Positions 1-10,379 of a DNA stretch of 64,000 nucleotides are shown piece by piece. A program made the translations under genes and the position numbers. Within the stretch, counting starts at the first letter, position 1, and the number at the start of each line of letters is the position of its first letter. The notes beneath the pieces were generated by a model. That model did not search any database. It saw only the letters and a list, made by a program, of their open reading frames with translations, and was not told the origin of the DNA. This stretch comes from Metallibacterium scheffleri. GTDB lineage: Bacteria > Pseudomonadota > Gammaproteobacteria > Xanthomonadales > Rhodanobacteraceae. The stretch is from the NCBI RefSeq assembly GCF_002077135.1, contig NZ_LDOS01000002.1, positions 682,001-746,000 on the forward strand. The letters run 5' to 3'.

Positions 1-128
1 AGCACCTCGATTCGGAAATCGCCACTTTGCGCGTAAACCGAATTGAGGCAGTCGCGCAGCATGCTTTCGCCGTTGTAGTTGGCGATGCAGACGCTGATCC
101 GTGGCGGCGTGTCGAGTGCGCGACTCAT
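1..128 (-). CDS. Glycosyltransferase family 2, N-terminal fragment
   Basis: This leftward gene runs off the window edge, so only its first 42 or so residues are visible. The start gives MSRALDTPPRISVCIANYNG, and the ISVCIANYNG stretch is the usual beginning of the nucleotide-sugar-binding GT-A fold of family 2 glycosyltransferases. Its ATG overlaps the TGA of the upstream glycosyltransferase gene (ATGA), so the two are co-transcribed and probably translationally coupled. The likely role is sugar transfer in surface polysaccharide or protein glycosylation. The substrate cannot be read from the fragment. Confidence 0.75.
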   Translation of the reverse strand, partial: MSRALDTPPRISVCIANYNGESMLRDCLNSVYAQSGDFRIEV

Positions 129-1279
129 CGCCCGGTCCTCCATCGATCGTGCAATTCGCGCAATGCCGGACAGAGCCGCTGCGCGATCGCGTGAACCGAG
201 AGCTTTTGCTGGTACAGCGTGTGTCCGCGCGCGCCGATGCGTGATAGCGCGTTGCGCTCGGCGAAAGCCCAGCGCAGTGCAGCAACAAGCGCATCAGGAT
301 CCGCCTGTGGCACCAGCAGGCAGTTGTCTTTGTCGATCCATCCGATGTCTTCGTCGATCGCGCCGATGACCGTGGCCTTGCCCAGTGCGAGCGCTTGCGA
401 GGTCTTGCTGGTGATGACGCGGCGGCCTTGTGGCGTGCCGCCGAACGGGCCGCCAAGGCAAAGGTCGGCGCGGGGAATCTCCGTATCCACCAGTTCATGC
501 AACGGCACCCAGGCGCGGTGGGTGTATCGCGTGACGCCAAGGCGCTCGCAAAGCTGACGCAGGCGACGTGCCTGCTTTGCACCGCCACCGATAAAGTCGA
601 AACGGATGGGCAGATCCCGCAACTGCGCAGCGGCAGCCACGATCACATCGACACCATGAAGCGGCAGCATCGAGCCGTAGAAAAGCACTGAGAACGCGTT
701 TTGCACGGAGTGTTGGTCTTGCTGATCTGGGGTGGTGGCACCCTCCAAGGCTCCGACCGGAACCGCCAACAATTTCTTGCGGGGCAATTCGTATCGATCG
801 ACATAAAAGTCGATGTGCTGTTCGGTGTCGGTCAACACCAGATCGGCATCATGCAGGATGCCAATTTCCAGCCAGCGCAGCAGTGGCGCGATCATCTGCC
901 CGATAAACCCGGTCTTGTTTTCCTCGTGCAAGGAGGCGGACGGTGACATCAATGCATCGAAAACCAGTGGCTTGCCACGCGTAAGCCAGCGCACGGGCCA
1001 GTACATCTCGTGCCCGCGAAAACCAAGCACATACAGATCGGGCGCGAACGATTTGCGCAGCTGGCGCAGCGCGCGCCAGGTTTCGAAGTAGCGGGCCATG
1101 CCTGTGCTGTGATTGCGCGCAACGGTCAATTTGATGCCGTCGCAGGCTTCAAGCGCAATTAGCAGGCTCCGACTGCGGATGAAATCGGGCGCGCGATAGG
1201 CAAGTACATAGGCCACGGTCAGGCGCTTTTGCGCAGGCTTTGCGTCACGCCGACTCGCCATGGAGTCAGGCAGGCTCAT
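125..1279 (-). CDS. Glycosyltransferase family 4 (GT-B fold)
   Basis: A 384-aa protein of the usual length for GT4 enzymes. The N-terminal half has an acceptor-side domain (YVLAYRAPDFIRSRSL, then FDALMSPSAS). The C-terminal half has a GT4-like donor domain with FDFIGGG, RAWVPLHELVDTEIPRADLCL and a late segment SKTSQALALGKATVIG. It transfers a sugar from a nucleotide donor, probably at the inner membrane during glycan assembly. It overlaps the downstream GT2 gene by 4 nt and follows the membrane TPR protein gene on the same strand, which suggests one glycosylation operon. The sugar and acceptor are unknown. Confidence 0.75.
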   Translation of the reverse strand: MSLPDSMASRRDAKPAQKRLTVAYVLAYRAPDFIRSRSLLIALEACDGIKLTVARNHSTGMARYFETWRALRQLRKSFAPDLYVLGFRGHEMYWPVRWLTRGKPLVFDALMSPSASLHEENKTGFIGQMIAPLLRWLEIGILHDADLVLTDTEQHIDFYVDRYELPRKKLLAVPVGALEGATTPDQQDQHSVQNAFSVLFYGSMLPLHGVDVIVAAAAQLRDLPIRFDFIGGGAKQARRLRQLCERLGVTRYTHRAWVPLHELVDTEIPRADLCLGGPFGGTPQGRRVITSKTSQALALGKATVIGAIDEDIGWIDKDNCLLVPQADPDALVAALRWAFAERNALSRIGARGHTLYQQKLSVHAIAQRLCPALRELHDRWRTGR

Positions 1280-1337
1280 CGGAACTCAGGAGTGGTCGTG
1301 TAAAGACCATCGGTTTCAGTCGTTGCCTCGCCAGTCG

Positions 1338-3272
1338 TCAATTGGCACAGCCCGTACCGTTCTGCCCTGGCGCCAGACAGGATACGAGCTGGTGCACGGT
1401 ACTCGGGCCGAGCATCAGGCGCTGATCGGGGCGAATTTTGGCGAACTCGCGGCGCGCGGCATCGAGGTGTCCGGTGACGGCTAGCAGGCGCACCAGGGTG
1501 ACGCGGTAAATCGGTTCGCCCGGTGACGCTTCCACCGAACGGCGGAACAGCGTCATTGCCGCGGCGGTGTCGTGCAGCACGTTGAGCGTGTAGTCGCCAT
1601 ACACCTGCAGGATGCGCCCGGACTGGCGGTGATGGTTGAGCGCGGCCTGGAACGCGGCGACCATCTCGTGCTTGGGCAAGTCGCACAAGCCCTGGCGCGC
1701 GCAGGTGGTGAGCGCCTGCAGCGAGCTTTCCTCTTGCACGCCGGGGGTACGATCGGTGAGGCGCGCGATCATGCGCGTCCACCATTCCTGCTGAATGGGC
1801 CGATGCAGACGCGCGTTGAAGAAGATCAGCGCCTGCTCGGGCAGGATCGACGAATCAGGCAGGTTCATCGCGCGCTGCAGCGGCGCGTAGGCCAGCGGCG
1901 TGAACGGCGAATCGGGGTTGTAATTGGACATCACGATACAGGTGCGGCCCAGCTCGTACTGCGCGCGCGGCGAATCCGGCGCGCGCAGCACCAGTTGCTG
2001 CGCCAGACGCAGCGGGTTGCCCCAGGCCCACGACGTGAGCGCGGTCATGCCGATCCACAGCGCGAACAGCGCGCCCAGCAAAGTGCCGCGCGCCAGCGGC
2101 AGCGCCGCGCCCGGCGCGGCCAGCAGCGGCACGATGGCCAGCAGCATGGCGAAGCTGGGAAAGTAGTTGCGCTGCTCGAACACCAGTTCCAGCGGGATCA
2201 CCGTACCGGTCATCAACTGCCCGGCGAAGAACAGCGCGATGCCCAGCGCGACCAACGGCAGGCGCTTGCGCACCACCAGCGCGAAGGCGATCAGCGCGGC
2301 GATGCCGGCCATCGCCGCCAGCGTGGTCCATGGGCTGAGCAGTCCGGTCGAGATGTGGATGTCGTCGTGGTAGAAACTCAGTCCGTGCGGCGTCGGCACG
2401 ATGATCCATGCGACGTAATCCATGACGATGCGCGCTTCGGTCATCAGGCGCTGGCTGAGGGTGAAATCGCGCGTCGCCCAGGTCACCGGGTCCATGATTC
2501 CGGGCAGCAGCCAGGCCAAGCCGATCACGCCCGGCAACAGCAGCACCACCACGAACAGCCAGTCGATGCGGTGATCGCGGCGCTGGTCGGCGTAGCTGCG
2601 GCCGTGGAACAGCAGCCACTCGATCAGCAGCGCGTAGAACGGCGCCATCGCCGCGTCTTCCTTGGCGGTGAAGCCGATCGCGGTGAACACCGCCAGCGAG
2701 ATCGCCGCGCCCCAGAAGCCGCGTCCATCGCGCTGCATGCGCATGCGTCCGCGCACATAGCCCAGCAGCGCGGCCAGCACGAACAGATTGCCCAGGCTCT
2801 CCATGCGCTGCACCACGTACAGCACCGCGGTGAGGTTGACCGGCAGCAGCAGCCAGCCGCCGGTGATCAGCGCCGCCACCCACATCTCATGCAGTGGTTC
2901 GATGCCGGGCTTGGCCGCGCGCAGCAGGCGCCGCGTCAGCCAGAACAGCAGGACGCCGTTGCCGAGATGGATCAGCACGTTGGTCAGCTTGAACCAGAAC
3001 GGGTCCGTGCCGGTCAGCAGCCAGTTGGCGGTGAACGTCAGCGAGGACAGCGGGCGCTTGAACTGGCTGGACGGCGAGGACAAGGCCGCGGCAAGCAGGG
3101 TCTTGATGTCCACATGCGCGGGACGCAGCGCGCTGTTGTCGACGATGTTGGGGTAGTCGTCGAAGGTGTAGCCGCCGTACAGACCCGGCCAGTACACCGC
3201 CAGCGTCAGCAGCATGAACAGCGGAAACAGGAACGGGGTCAGGCGCTGGCGCAGGCTGGTGTGCGAACTCAA
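1338..3272 (-). CDS. Multi-pass membrane protein with C-terminal TPR-like region (glycosylation-type)
   Basis: A protein of about 644 aa with roughly ten hydrophobic segments in its first 400 residues, followed by a soluble C-terminal part that resembles tetratricopeptide repeats (RAQYELGRTCIVMSN, then GRILQVYGDYTLNVLHDTAAAMTLFRRS). The early GGYTFDDYPNIVDN motif resembles the first loop of GT-C or TMTC-like glycosyltransferases, where acidic residues are catalytic; that function is an inference. No ATG precedes the first membrane segment. I chose a TTG at 3272, just after a GGAG-like sequence, so the start is uncertain. It lies upstream of the two glycosyltransferase genes on the same strand. 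Confidence 0.6.
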   Translation of the reverse strand: MSSHTSLRQRLTPFLFPLFMLLTLAVYWPGLYGGYTFDDYPNIVDNSALRPAHVDIKTLLAAALSSPSSQFKRPLSSLTFTANWLLTGTDPFWFKLTNVLIHLGNGVLLFWLTRRLLRAAKPGIEPLHEMWVAALITGGWLLLPVNLTAVLYVVQRMESLGNLFVLAALLGYVRGRMRMQRDGRGFWGAAISLAVFTAIGFTAKEDAAMAPFYALLIEWLLFHGRSYADQRRDHRIDWLFVVVLLLPGVIGLAWLLPGIMDPVTWATRDFTLSQRLMTEARIVMDYVAWIIVPTPHGLSFYHDDIHISTGLLSPWTTLAAMAGIAALIAFALVVRKRLPLVALGIALFFAGQLMTGTVIPLELVFEQRNYFPSFAMLLAIVPLLAAPGAALPLARGTLLGALFALWIGMTALTSWAWGNPLRLAQQLVLRAPDSPRAQYELGRTCIVMSNYNPDSPFTPLAYAPLQRAMNLPDSSILPEQALIFFNARLHRPIQQEWWTRMIARLTDRTPGVQEESSLQALTTCARQGLCDLPKHEMVAAFQAALNHHRQSGRILQVYGDYTLNVLHDTAAAMTLFRRSVEASPGEPIYRVTLVRLLAVTGHLDAARREFAKIRPDQRLMLGPSTVHQLVSCLAPGQNGTGCAN

Positions 3273-3450
3273 GGCGGGGCTCCGGATACCGGTACGCGGG
3301 CAGGGGTGCGTGGGCTCAAGTGTGACATGCGGCGCGCGCTGATCGCGAGCGCTCGCGCCGCCGTCGGGCACATGGCCGCGTGGGCTGTCATTCCCGTACA
3401 GGGCCTGCCCACGCACAGGCGCGGCGCGGCAAGCCCTGCGGTTCCAGGCA

Positions 3451-3472
3451 GGTGCGCCCTGCCGGGCGCACC
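3451..3472. terminator. Strong stem-loop upstream of the Wadjet region
   Basis: A perfect 9-bp stem (GGTGCGCCC/GGGCGCACC) with a 4-nt loop. It lies between the glycosylation genes and the end of jetD. There is no T-run on either side, so it is a stem-loop rather than a proven terminator. An att-like sequence lies 12 nt to its right. Confidence 0.4.
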
Positions 3473-3483
3473 AGAAAATATTC

Positions 3484-3500
3484 AATTGGTGGCGGGTAGT
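3484..3500. other. att-like sequence, possible outer end of an older ssrA-linked island
   Basis: The sequence AATTGGTGGCGGGTAGT resembles the att core at the tmRNA 3' end (AATTGGTGG, then GGCGGGAGTCG) with six bases missing. It lies exactly at the border between glycosylation genes and the defence genes. The similarity is short, so this is a hypothesis. Confidence 0.25.
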
Positions 3501-3528
3501 TTGCCCAGATGAAAAGCGCCTCCCGAGC

Positions 3529-4743
3529 TTACGAGCGAGGCGGCGGCGGGGCCACGAGGGCTCCCAAGGGGATACACGCCAGTCGATCGCACAACCAGCC
3601 AAAGCCCACGCGCTCCTGCTCCAGCCGCAGCCGGGGCTGGTGGCGATCGAATCTGAGGTCGTCATAGACGGCCGCCTCCTCGGGTGTGAGACGCGCCAGG
3701 TCGTGGCGCGCAGGGTCGGGCTCCTCGCCCCAGTGCGAGCGATGGGCAAGCAGCGTCTCCAGGTCCATGAGAAAGGACGCCGCATTCGGAAAGTAGTCAC
3801 GCAACTGGTCGAGGATGGCGAATCCGTGGGTGTCGATGTCGCCCCAGTAGTGCAGATGGCATCGATGCAGCCACGAGGCGCGCGACAGCGCCTCCCAACC
3901 GTAGCCCGCGCCGAAGACGACGATGGCGTCCGCCACCTCCGGGAAGGCGAGGAAGTTGGTCTCGTTCTCGGTGATGAAGACGCGCTCGACGGGTAGCGCC
4001 AGCGCCGCGAAGCTCGCGGCGTCCAGGGTGATGTCGGGCAGGCCTTCGCAGCCCGGCAGGCTGGGCAAGGCCGGGTCGAGCAGGCGAAACCGAATCCGGA
4101 CGGGCTTGTCCAGGAAGCCGAATCGGCGTGTGAACCGCGCGACGCCGGTCGCATCGGTCTCGATGACTTCTGGTGGCAGAGCCAGGTCCAGCAGCTCGGC
4201 CAACACGCCTCGGTGGGCCTCGATGAACTTGCTGTCCAAGCCGGGCACGTCGACCTGGCGCAGGTACACGGCCGGTCGAGGATGGGCCTGCAGCCATGCG
4301 ACGATGGCCAGCAGACGCTCCCAGCGGTCGACCAGTTCCAGCGCCTGGATCGGCCGCCGAGACAGCCACGCCAGCAGCGGCGGCTGCGCGGCTGCCGTCT
4401 GCTGCCACACCGCCTCGAACCGCTGCGCTTGCCGAGCCTTGCCGATGAAGGCCAAGGCGTCTTGCAGGGTGTCGAGCCGGACGGCCGCCGGGAGCCGCTG
4501 CGTCCCCTGGACGCGGTGGTTCCACTCCCGCCATTCGATCCGAACCTGCGGGGTATCGGCGACGGCGCGCACCCAGTCACGAACTGCTTCGAAGCGGTCA
4601 GACAGGTCCGCGGCACTGGGGGCCTTCAGATTCAGGCGCAGCGGCCACGAAGTGGTGTCCGTGACCACCGCACGCATCAAGTCGCCCCGATCCCACAAGC
4701 GTTGGACCTGGGTGCGCAAATCGGCCGGCGTGGTCCAGTTCAT
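3529..4743 (-). CDS. jetD: Wadjet component JetD (TOPRIM-like nuclease subunit)
   Basis: A 404-aa protein, last gene of a jetABCD operon. Family knowledge: JetD (DUF3322 plus DUF2220) is a dimeric topoisomerase VI-like TOPRIM nuclease that cuts plasmid DNA extruded by the JetABC motor. Seen here: N-terminal DUF3322-like region ([20 protein letters not shown]), then the TOPRIM-type glutamate in [12 protein letters not shown] and the acidic motif [14 protein letters not shown], expected metal-binding residues. The ATG overlaps the jetC stop (ATGA), so the subunits are translationally coupled. The protein looks intact and ends in a proline-rich tail. Confidence 0.9.
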   Translation of the reverse strand: MNWTTPADLRTQVQRLWDRGDLMRAVVTDTTSWPLRLNLKAPSAADLSDRFEAVRDWVRAVADTPQVRIEWREWNHRVQGTQRLPAAVRLDTLQDALAFIGKARQAQRFEAVWQQTAAAQPPLLAWLSRRPIQALELVDRWERLLAIVAWLQAHPRPAVYLRQVDVPGLDSKFIEAHRGVLAELLDLALPPEVIETDATGVARFTRRFGFLDKPVRIRFRLLDPALPSLPGCEGLPDITLDAASFAALALPVERVFITENETNFLAFPEVADAIVVFGAGYGWEALSRASWLHRCHLHYWGDIDTHGFAILDQLRDYFPNAASFLMDLETLLAHRSHWGEEPDPARHDLARLTPEEAAVYDDLRFDRHQPRLRLEQERVGFGWLCDRLACIPLGALVAPPPPRS

Positions 4744-7700
4744 GATGCCGCGCCGTCTCCGGCAGACCTGGCTTCGGCCATGCCCTCCGCCGTCTCCGCG
4801 GCTTTGTGCGCCCGGTACTCCTCGATCGACAGGCAGCGTAGCCGCGAGTCGCGCCCGCCCTCGTTGTGCACGAAGCCCACGCTGGCCACGAAGGGCTCGA
4901 TGATGTGGATCTTCTGCAGCGGCGTGACGATCAACAACTGCAGGTTGAGCTGCTGGAACAGGCGCAGCCCGTACTGTGCCGACTCGTCCGACCCGCGCCC
5001 GAAAGCCTCGTCGATGACCACGAAGCGGAATGACCGCGAACGAACGGCGCCCCACTCCAGCCCGAACTGGTAGGCGAGGCTCGCGGCCAGCACGGTATAT
5101 GCCAGCTTCTCCTTCTGACCACCCGACTTGCCGCTCGAATCCGAGTAGTGCTCGTGCTCGGTACCGTCGGCGCGCCAGCGCTCGCTGGCCGAGAAGAGGA
5201 ACCAATTGCGCACGTCGGTGACCTTGGCGGTCCAACGCCGGTCGGCGTCCGACAGTCCTTCACGGCCCCGGAAGCGGTCGATGATGGTCTTGACTTGCAA
5301 GAATTTGGCTTCCGAATACTGTTCATCGCTTGATCCCGTCAGCGCGCCCTCGGTGCACGCGCGCAGATCCTGCTGAAAGTCCCGGATCTCTGCATCCGGG
5401 CTGGGCAGCACCACCAGCAGGATGAACCGGCCAGGGTTGTAATCGATGGCGGCGAGCGAGCGGTTGATGGTGTCGATCTGCTCCCGGATTTTCTCCCGCT
5501 CACGGGCGAGCTGGGCGTTGAAGTTGGCGATCTCGTTGATCGTGTTGACGTTCAGCAGCTCCTTGAAGCGCGCCTCGAATCGCGGCAGGTCGTCGCCCTT
5601 CAAGCCGGTGAGCATCCGCTCGTACTCCGGCAGCGCCGCCAGGCTCACGTCCATCTCGACGGTCTCGGCCTTGAACTCTTCCTTGAAGCCGCGCATGGCA
5701 TTGACGATGCGCTCGGTCAGACGGGCCAGGCGCTTGTCCTCCGCGTCGATGCGCTCCTGCAGCCACTTGCGCACCTCCTGCTCCCGGTTGTCGCAGGACT
5801 CGACCGACAGTTGATGCTCGCCCAGCGCTTGCGAGCGCCAGCCATCCAGACGCTCGCTCTGCACCCCGGTCAGCGGCGCGTCGTCCCAAATCCGGGCCGT
5901 CTGATTCCACAGGTCCTGTGCCGCCGCACGCTTGGTTGCGACCTCAGTACGTTTGTCCCGGGCCTCGTCGCGCTTGCGTTCTGTATCCGCGAGCCGATCT
6001 TGCGCCGCTTTGAGCTGACGCCCGAGCTCCTGCAGCGTGTCCGATGCGGCTTCCAGCCGTGCACGTTCCTCGGTGAGCGCGGCAATCTGGCGGGCCAGGC
6101 TCATCCAGTCGATATCCGCGAAGCGCGTGAATTCCTCCAGGCGTGCGAGCGTCTCCAGCCGTCCTTGTAGCTCCTTGCGCGCCTGCTGGATCTCGCCGAT
6201 GCGTTGCCCCAGCGTGGCAAGTCGTTCCTCCAGGCGCTGCCGCTGATCGCGCAACGCACGCAGCTTGTCGGCATTGCTCCAGCCGAGCACGTAGCGGCTG
6301 CGATCATCGATGCGGCTGCGGTCATCCTTCTCGTGGCGCCCGCTCGGGTCCTTGATCTGACCGGCGCGCGTGATGGCGCGGGCTTCGCGACGGAACTGCT
6401 CGCTACTGGCGCAGCAGGCCACGTCGAAGCGCTGGCGAAGCTCCTGTTCCAGCCACTCGTAGTGCGGCGAATCCGCCTTGATGACGAGCTTGCGCACCAG
6501 CGACTGCGGATGCAGGCTGGCGCCGCCAGCGGCTTGACCGGCCTTCCTCTGCAGCACATGGAAGTACACCAGCCGGGCGCCGAGATGCTGGCGGTCCACC
6601 CAGTCCGCAACGGCTTTGTAGTGCGCGCCCGGGACCAGCAGCGCGAGGCCGAAGCCGCGCAGCAGCCGCTCGGCGGCACCTTCCCACTCGCGCTCGTCGT
6701 CACGCACCTGAATGAGCTCGCCCGCGAAGGGCAGTTCGTCCTCACCGATCGACAGCGCCGCGCACAGCGCATCGCGGATGCGGATCTGGGCGGCATCGAT
6801 GTTGCTCTTGCGCCGCTGGAGACTTTCGATCTCGTCGGACAAGGCGGTGTGCTCTTCACGGCCCTTGCGGAACGTGAAGTCCTCCTCGCGCTCGCGGTTG
6901 TCAAGGTCGGCAATGCGTCCGCGCAATCCCTCGGCACGCTGGGCAATGCCTTGCTGTTGGGTGAGGAAGCCCGCTTCATCGGTCGGCGCCGCCTCATCGA
7001 TGCGGGCCAGCAGCTCCTGGAAGCGGTCGGACTTCTTCTGGCGTTGTTCCTTGTCCTGCTCCAGACGGCGAGTCTTCGCCGCCAGCTCCTCCAGGCGGTC
7101 GCCGCCGTTGTCTCGCAGAGCCCGCTCCAGGCGGCCGATATCAACGCGCTCGGTCTCACGCTGCGCGTCCAGGCGCTCGATCTGCGCATCGAGCCGGACC
7201 GCATCCTCCGCCAGCAGGCCGAGGCGGCGGTCCAGCAGCTCGCCCTTGAGCCGGGCGAAGTACGGCCGAAGCTGGTCGCGAGCATCCCGCCAGTCCTGGA
7301 TCGCGGCGACCAGCGCCTGATGGCGCGCGCCGTCCGCGACCAGGGGCGTCAGCAAGTCCACCTGCCGCTTGGCCTTGAGCACCGCCTGATGCGCCCGGTC
7401 CAGGTCGTCGAAATGGCGGATCAGGGCCTCGATGCGTTGCCCGGAGTCGAAGGGCTCCAGCATGTGGCTGCGCACGAAGTCGGTAAGGTTGCCCACCGAC
7501 TTCATCGAGACGGTCTGGTGGAACAGCTCCAGGGCCTGCTCGTGCTCAATGCCGAAGCGACGGCGGAACCAGGCCCCGTAAGGCGGGAAGCTGTCGAACA
7601 GCTCGCAGCCCGCGCCGCGCAGCTTCTTGCGCAGGGCGGTGATGTCGCTGCCGAAGCCGCTGAAGTCATCGGCGATGGCGAGGGCCCGCTCGGCAGCCAC

Positions 7701-8162
7701 GAACAGACGCGCGGGTTGGCCCTGGGGATCCTTCAGCCAGAAGACCTGGGCCAGCGTCACGGCCTGGTCGTAGCCCTCGTTGCGGAAGACGCAGAGGATG
7801 ACCGAGTAGCTCGACGCATCGCGCAGTGCCACAGGACGGGCGCTGCCCGTGACCTCGTTGCGCTCGCTCTTGTAGTGGCCCAGTACGTAGGACCGCAAGG
7901 AGCGCTCGCGGGAATCCGCCCCGGCCGCCTTGTTGTAGGCCACGCGATGCGCCGGCACGAGCAAGGTCGTGATGGCATCGACCAGCGTGGACTTGCCCGA
8001 ACCGATGTCGCCCGTGAGCAGGCCATTGCGGCCGTCGAGCGCGTAGCGCCAGACACGCTTGTCGAAAGTGCCCCAGTTGAGCACTTCCAGCCGCTGCAGC
8101 CGAAAGCCCACCCGGCTGTTGTCGGCCATGAAGTCCAGGCCCAGCGTCGACGACTCAAGCAT
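4740..8162 (-). CDS. jetC: Wadjet component JetC (SMC-like ATPase)
   Basis: A 1140-aa SMC/MukB-like protein and motor subunit of the type I Wadjet anti-plasmid system. The N-terminal ATPase half has a Walker A at about residues 54-62 (GDIGSGKST). Long charged coiled-coil segments follow, interrupted by a globular hinge-like part. The C-terminal half has the ABC signature ([11 protein letters not shown]) and a Walker B ([15 protein letters not shown]). Family knowledge: with JetA and JetB it forms a loop-extruding complex that recognises small circular DNA. It overlaps jetB by 8 nt and jetD by 4 nt. All ATPase motifs are intact. Confidence 0.92.
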   Translation of the reverse strand: MLESSTLGLDFMADNSRVGFRLQRLEVLNWGTFDKRVWRYALDGRNGLLTGDIGSGKSTLVDAITTLLVPAHRVAYNKAAGADSRERSLRSYVLGHYKSERNEVTGSARPVALRDASSYSVILCVFRNEGYDQAVTLAQVFWLKDPQGQPARLFVAAERALAIADDFSGFGSDITALRKKLRGAGCELFDSFPPYGAWFRRRFGIEHEQALELFHQTVSMKSVGNLTDFVRSHMLEPFDSGQRIEALIRHFDDLDRAHQAVLKAKRQVDLLTPLVADGARHQALVAAIQDWRDARDQLRPYFARLKGELLDRRLGLLAEDAVRLDAQIERLDAQRETERVDIGRLERALRDNGGDRLEELAAKTRRLEQDKEQRQKKSDRFQELLARIDEAAPTDEAGFLTQQQGIAQRAEGLRGRIADLDNREREEDFTFRKGREEHTALSDEIESLQRRKSNIDAAQIRIRDALCAALSIGEDELPFAGELIQVRDDEREWEGAAERLLRGFGLALLVPGAHYKAVADWVDRQHLGARLVYFHVLQRKAGQAAGGASLHPQSLVRKLVIKADSPHYEWLEQELRQRFDVACCASSEQFRREARAITRAGQIKDPSGRHEKDDRSRIDDRSRYVLGWSNADKLRALRDQRQRLEERLATLGQRIGEIQQARKELQGRLETLARLEEFTRFADIDWMSLARQIAALTEERARLEAASDTLQELGRQLKAAQDRLADTERKRDEARDKRTEVATKRAAAQDLWNQTARIWDDAPLTGVQSERLDGWRSQALGEHQLSVESCDNREQEVRKWLQERIDAEDKRLARLTERIVNAMRGFKEEFKAETVEMDVSLAALPEYERMLTGLKGDDLPRFEARFKELLNVNTINEIANFNAQLAREREKIREQIDTINRSLAAIDYNPGRFILLVVLPSPDAEIRDFQQDLRACTEGALTGSSDEQYSEAKFLQVKTIIDRFRGREGLSDADRRWTAKVTDVRNWFLFSASERWRADGTEHEHYSDSSGKSGGQKEKLAYTVLAASLAYQFGLEWGAVRSRSFRFVVIDEAFGRGSDESAQYGLRLFQQLNLQLLIVTPLQKIHIIEPFVASVGFVHNEGGRDSRLRCLSIEEYRAHKAAETAEGMAEARSAGDGAAS

Positions 8163-8859
8163 CGGGCACTCCCTTGCTGGCTGTTACCTTGTCGGTCGAT
8201 TCGGCGGGTACTGCGGACAGCGCCGTGCGGTAGACCTCCAACCGCGCGTCGAATTCGGCCAGCCACTGTGCGTCGACAAAGGCCTTCAGGATGCGCCGCA
8301 CCTCATAGTGCCCTCGGTCCTGCGCACTGCCGGCAGCAGGCTTGAGTCGGCGCAGAAACCCCAGATCGACCATCTTGGTGATCGTCGCGTCCACCTGGTC
8401 GATCAGCCGGGCCTCGTTCGTGCCATCGGGCAGGAACACCCGCATCAGCTCGGCGATCTCGTCACGCGAGAGCACCAGCCGGGTGTCGCCAGCGCCGGCG
8501 TCGAACTCGGCCATGCGCTTGCGCAGCAGCGCCAGCATCAGGCTCACCGCATAGGAGAGTGGCCGGCGGGCGACGAGTCTTGGCAGGCGCGGCGCCCCCT
8601 CCGACTCGTCCGGGTCCGGACGGCTCTTCAGGAAGGCGTGGCCCTCGGCCTCGTCCAGCACCAGATCGAGCAGCAGCACCGCGGCCTGTTCCCGCACTCG
8701 TGCCTGCAGGCGCAGCAGGCTGGCCCACAGGTGCTCGTCGTCGTCGCGGTAGAGCACGCCCTTGAGCAAGTGCACCATGAGTTGCGACAGCTCGGGCACC
8801 GCCGGCAGCGCGCTTGGCGGGGTCTCTACCGAATCGTTCTCGTGCAGCGCGTCGTTCAT
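8155..8859 (-). CDS. jetB: Wadjet component JetB (DUF4194, MukE-like)
   Basis: A 234-aa protein in the position and size range of JetB (DUF4194), the KITE/MukE-like subunit that bridges the kleisin JetA and the SMC JetC. The sequence has winged-helix-type segments ([18 protein letters not shown] and [19 protein letters not shown], then [13 protein letters not shown]). I chose the ATG at 8859, which gives [10 protein letters not shown] longer reading frame upstream would overlap jetA and lacks family similarity. It lies 29 nt downstream of jetA. Confidence 0.88.
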   Translation of the reverse strand: MNDALHENDSVETPPSALPAVPELSQLMVHLLKGVLYRDDDEHLWASLLRLQARVREQAAVLLLDLVLDEAEGHAFLKSRPDPDESEGAPRLPRLVARRPLSYAVSLMLALLRKRMAEFDAGAGDTRLVLSRDEIAELMRVFLPDGTNEARLIDQVDATITKMVDLGFLRRLKPAAGSAQDRGHYEVRRILKAFVDAQWLAEFDARLEVYRTALSAVPAESTDKVTASKGVPDA

Positions 8860-8888
8860 GTTTTTCACTTTCCTGCTATCCCAAGCAC

Positions 8889-10361
8889 TCAACGCGTGAA
8901 GATCACGCGGGGCAAGCGCGCCTCGCGCATCACGGCCTCGCCCGCAGTGTTGCGGGCTTGCCAACGGATGGGATCTTCCACGGCCTCGTCGACTACGGTG
9001 CGCAGGCCGTCCAGTGCGTCGCCGCCGTCCCCGGCGTGGGCCAGCTCCAGGTAGGCCACCAATTCGGCCAGGCCCTGGTGCAGGGGCTCGACATCCAGCA
9101 GCTCGCGCAGCGTGATCTGCGGCTGGCGGCGCAGTGCGCATTGCACGGCCGAGCGCAGGCGCGCCTTATCCACGACGATCTGGTCGAACAAGTGCGCGGT
9201 GTCGATGTCATCCTCACCGGCCACGAACGCCAGTTCGACCAGGCGCGGCTTCACGCTCGGCGTGAACAGCGGCCGCTCCAGCGGCAGTTCGATGTCCGCC
9301 CCCATGGCATCGATGTGCATCACCGTGCCGGAGGGCGTGGCCTCGCGCAAGGCCAGCGCTTTGCTCTCGATGCCGTGCAACAGGTCCAGGATGCGCCGGT
9401 TCTCCACAAAGGCCCGGTCGTCCAGGAAGCGGCGCAATTGCTGCGACAGTTGCGCCACCGTGCGCTGCGTGTGTTCGCCCGCCTCCAGCCAGTCGTGGTG
9501 CACGCGCCGGGTGCGCGGCTCGGGCTTCAGTGCCGCGACGGCGGGCAGCCCCAGCACCTGATCCAGCCGCGCGGAGAGTTCCTCCTGCCGCCGGCTGGAC
9601 ATGAGGAAATCCCAGAAGGCGCGAAAGCTGCGGCCCTGGTCGGAGTCGCCGATGGCATCGCGCTCGCCCATGATCTCGTCGAGCAGCGCACCCTTGGCGC
9701 CTTCCCACAGCGCGATCTTCTCGCGCACCTTGCGGTCGAGCCCGCGGAAGTTGTGTTCCACCTCGCGGAAGTCGGCCAGCAGCTCGCGCGCCAGTTGCTG
9801 GAACTGCTGGAAGCGGTCCTTGATCGCCGTGTCGTCCAGCAGCGGCACGTCACCGGCCAGCACGCGGGCGATCTCTGCGTCCAGTTCGTCGCGCTTCTGG
9901 CGAAGGTCGGCCACGCGCTTGATCGGGTCGGCCTCGGTCCCGGCGCTGATCTGCTCCAACAGCGCGAACAGCGTCAGCAGGCGCGACTCGGTGCCGACGA
10001 ATGGCCGCTCGGTCAGCGTCAGCAACCAGGCGATGGCCTTCTCGGTGGCCGGTGTCAGGTCGAACTGCGCCTCGTCCGTGCCCGGCTTGTAGAACTTGCG
10101 CAGCCAGCCCTTGTCGGGCGCGGCCCAGTCGTTCAGATAGTCTGGCGCGCCCTTGGGGTAGGCCTCCGGCCCCAACTGCTCGCGCAGGGCGAATAGCTCG
10201 TCCTCCAGCGCCTCCGCAAGATCGGCCTCGCTCATCACGCGCATGTTCGGCGCCACGAACACCCGGTGCAGGAAGCTCGCCACCAGCGGTGCGTGCGGCG
10301 AAGCGAGCAGGCGCCAGGCGGGGTGGCGGTCGCGCAGGGTAGAGAGGGTGGCGTGGTCCAC
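8889..10361 (-). CDS. jetA: Wadjet component JetA (DUF3375, kleisin-like)
   Basis: A 490-aa protein matching JetA (DUF3375) in length and position as first gene of the operon. It begins MDHATLSTLRDRHPAWRLL, a typical DUF3375 opening. It contains SRLLTLFALLEQISAGTEADP, long helices (LADLRQ/KRDELDAEIARVLAGD) and the C-terminal YLELAH segment. Family knowledge: JetA is the kleisin (MukF-like) that closes the JetC ring. The gene starts 18 nt downstream of the type III restriction gene and runs in the same direction, so read-through from the restriction operon into Wadjet is possible. Confidence 0.9.
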   Translation of the reverse strand: MDHATLSTLRDRHPAWRLLASPHAPLVASFLHRVFVAPNMRVMSEADLAEALEDELFALREQLGPEAYPKGAPDYLNDWAAPDKGWLRKFYKPGTDEAQFDLTPATEKAIAWLLTLTERPFVGTESRLLTLFALLEQISAGTEADPIKRVADLRQKRDELDAEIARVLAGDVPLLDDTAIKDRFQQFQQLARELLADFREVEHNFRGLDRKVREKIALWEGAKGALLDEIMGERDAIGDSDQGRSFRAFWDFLMSSRRQEELSARLDQVLGLPAVAALKPEPRTRRVHHDWLEAGEHTQRTVAQLSQQLRRFLDDRAFVENRRILDLLHGIESKALALREATPSGTVMHIDAMGADIELPLERPLFTPSVKPRLVELAFVAGEDDIDTAHLFDQIVVDKARLRSAVQCALRRQPQITLRELLDVEPLHQGLAELVAYLELAHAGDGGDALDGLRTVVDEAVEDPIRWQARNTAGEAVMREARLPRVIFTR

Positions 10362-10379
10362 AGTGAGGAGCTCGCGGGA

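Noticed and set aside
1572-3512. 646-codon open frame on the + strand, rich in Gln, Arg and His
   Set aside because: It is the antisense of the membrane TPR protein gene. Its composition is typical of a GC-rich shadow frame and it has no domain-like pattern.
6204-8345. 713-codon + strand frame opposite jetC
   Set aside because: A shadow of jetC and jetB, whose family motifs are clear on the minus strand.
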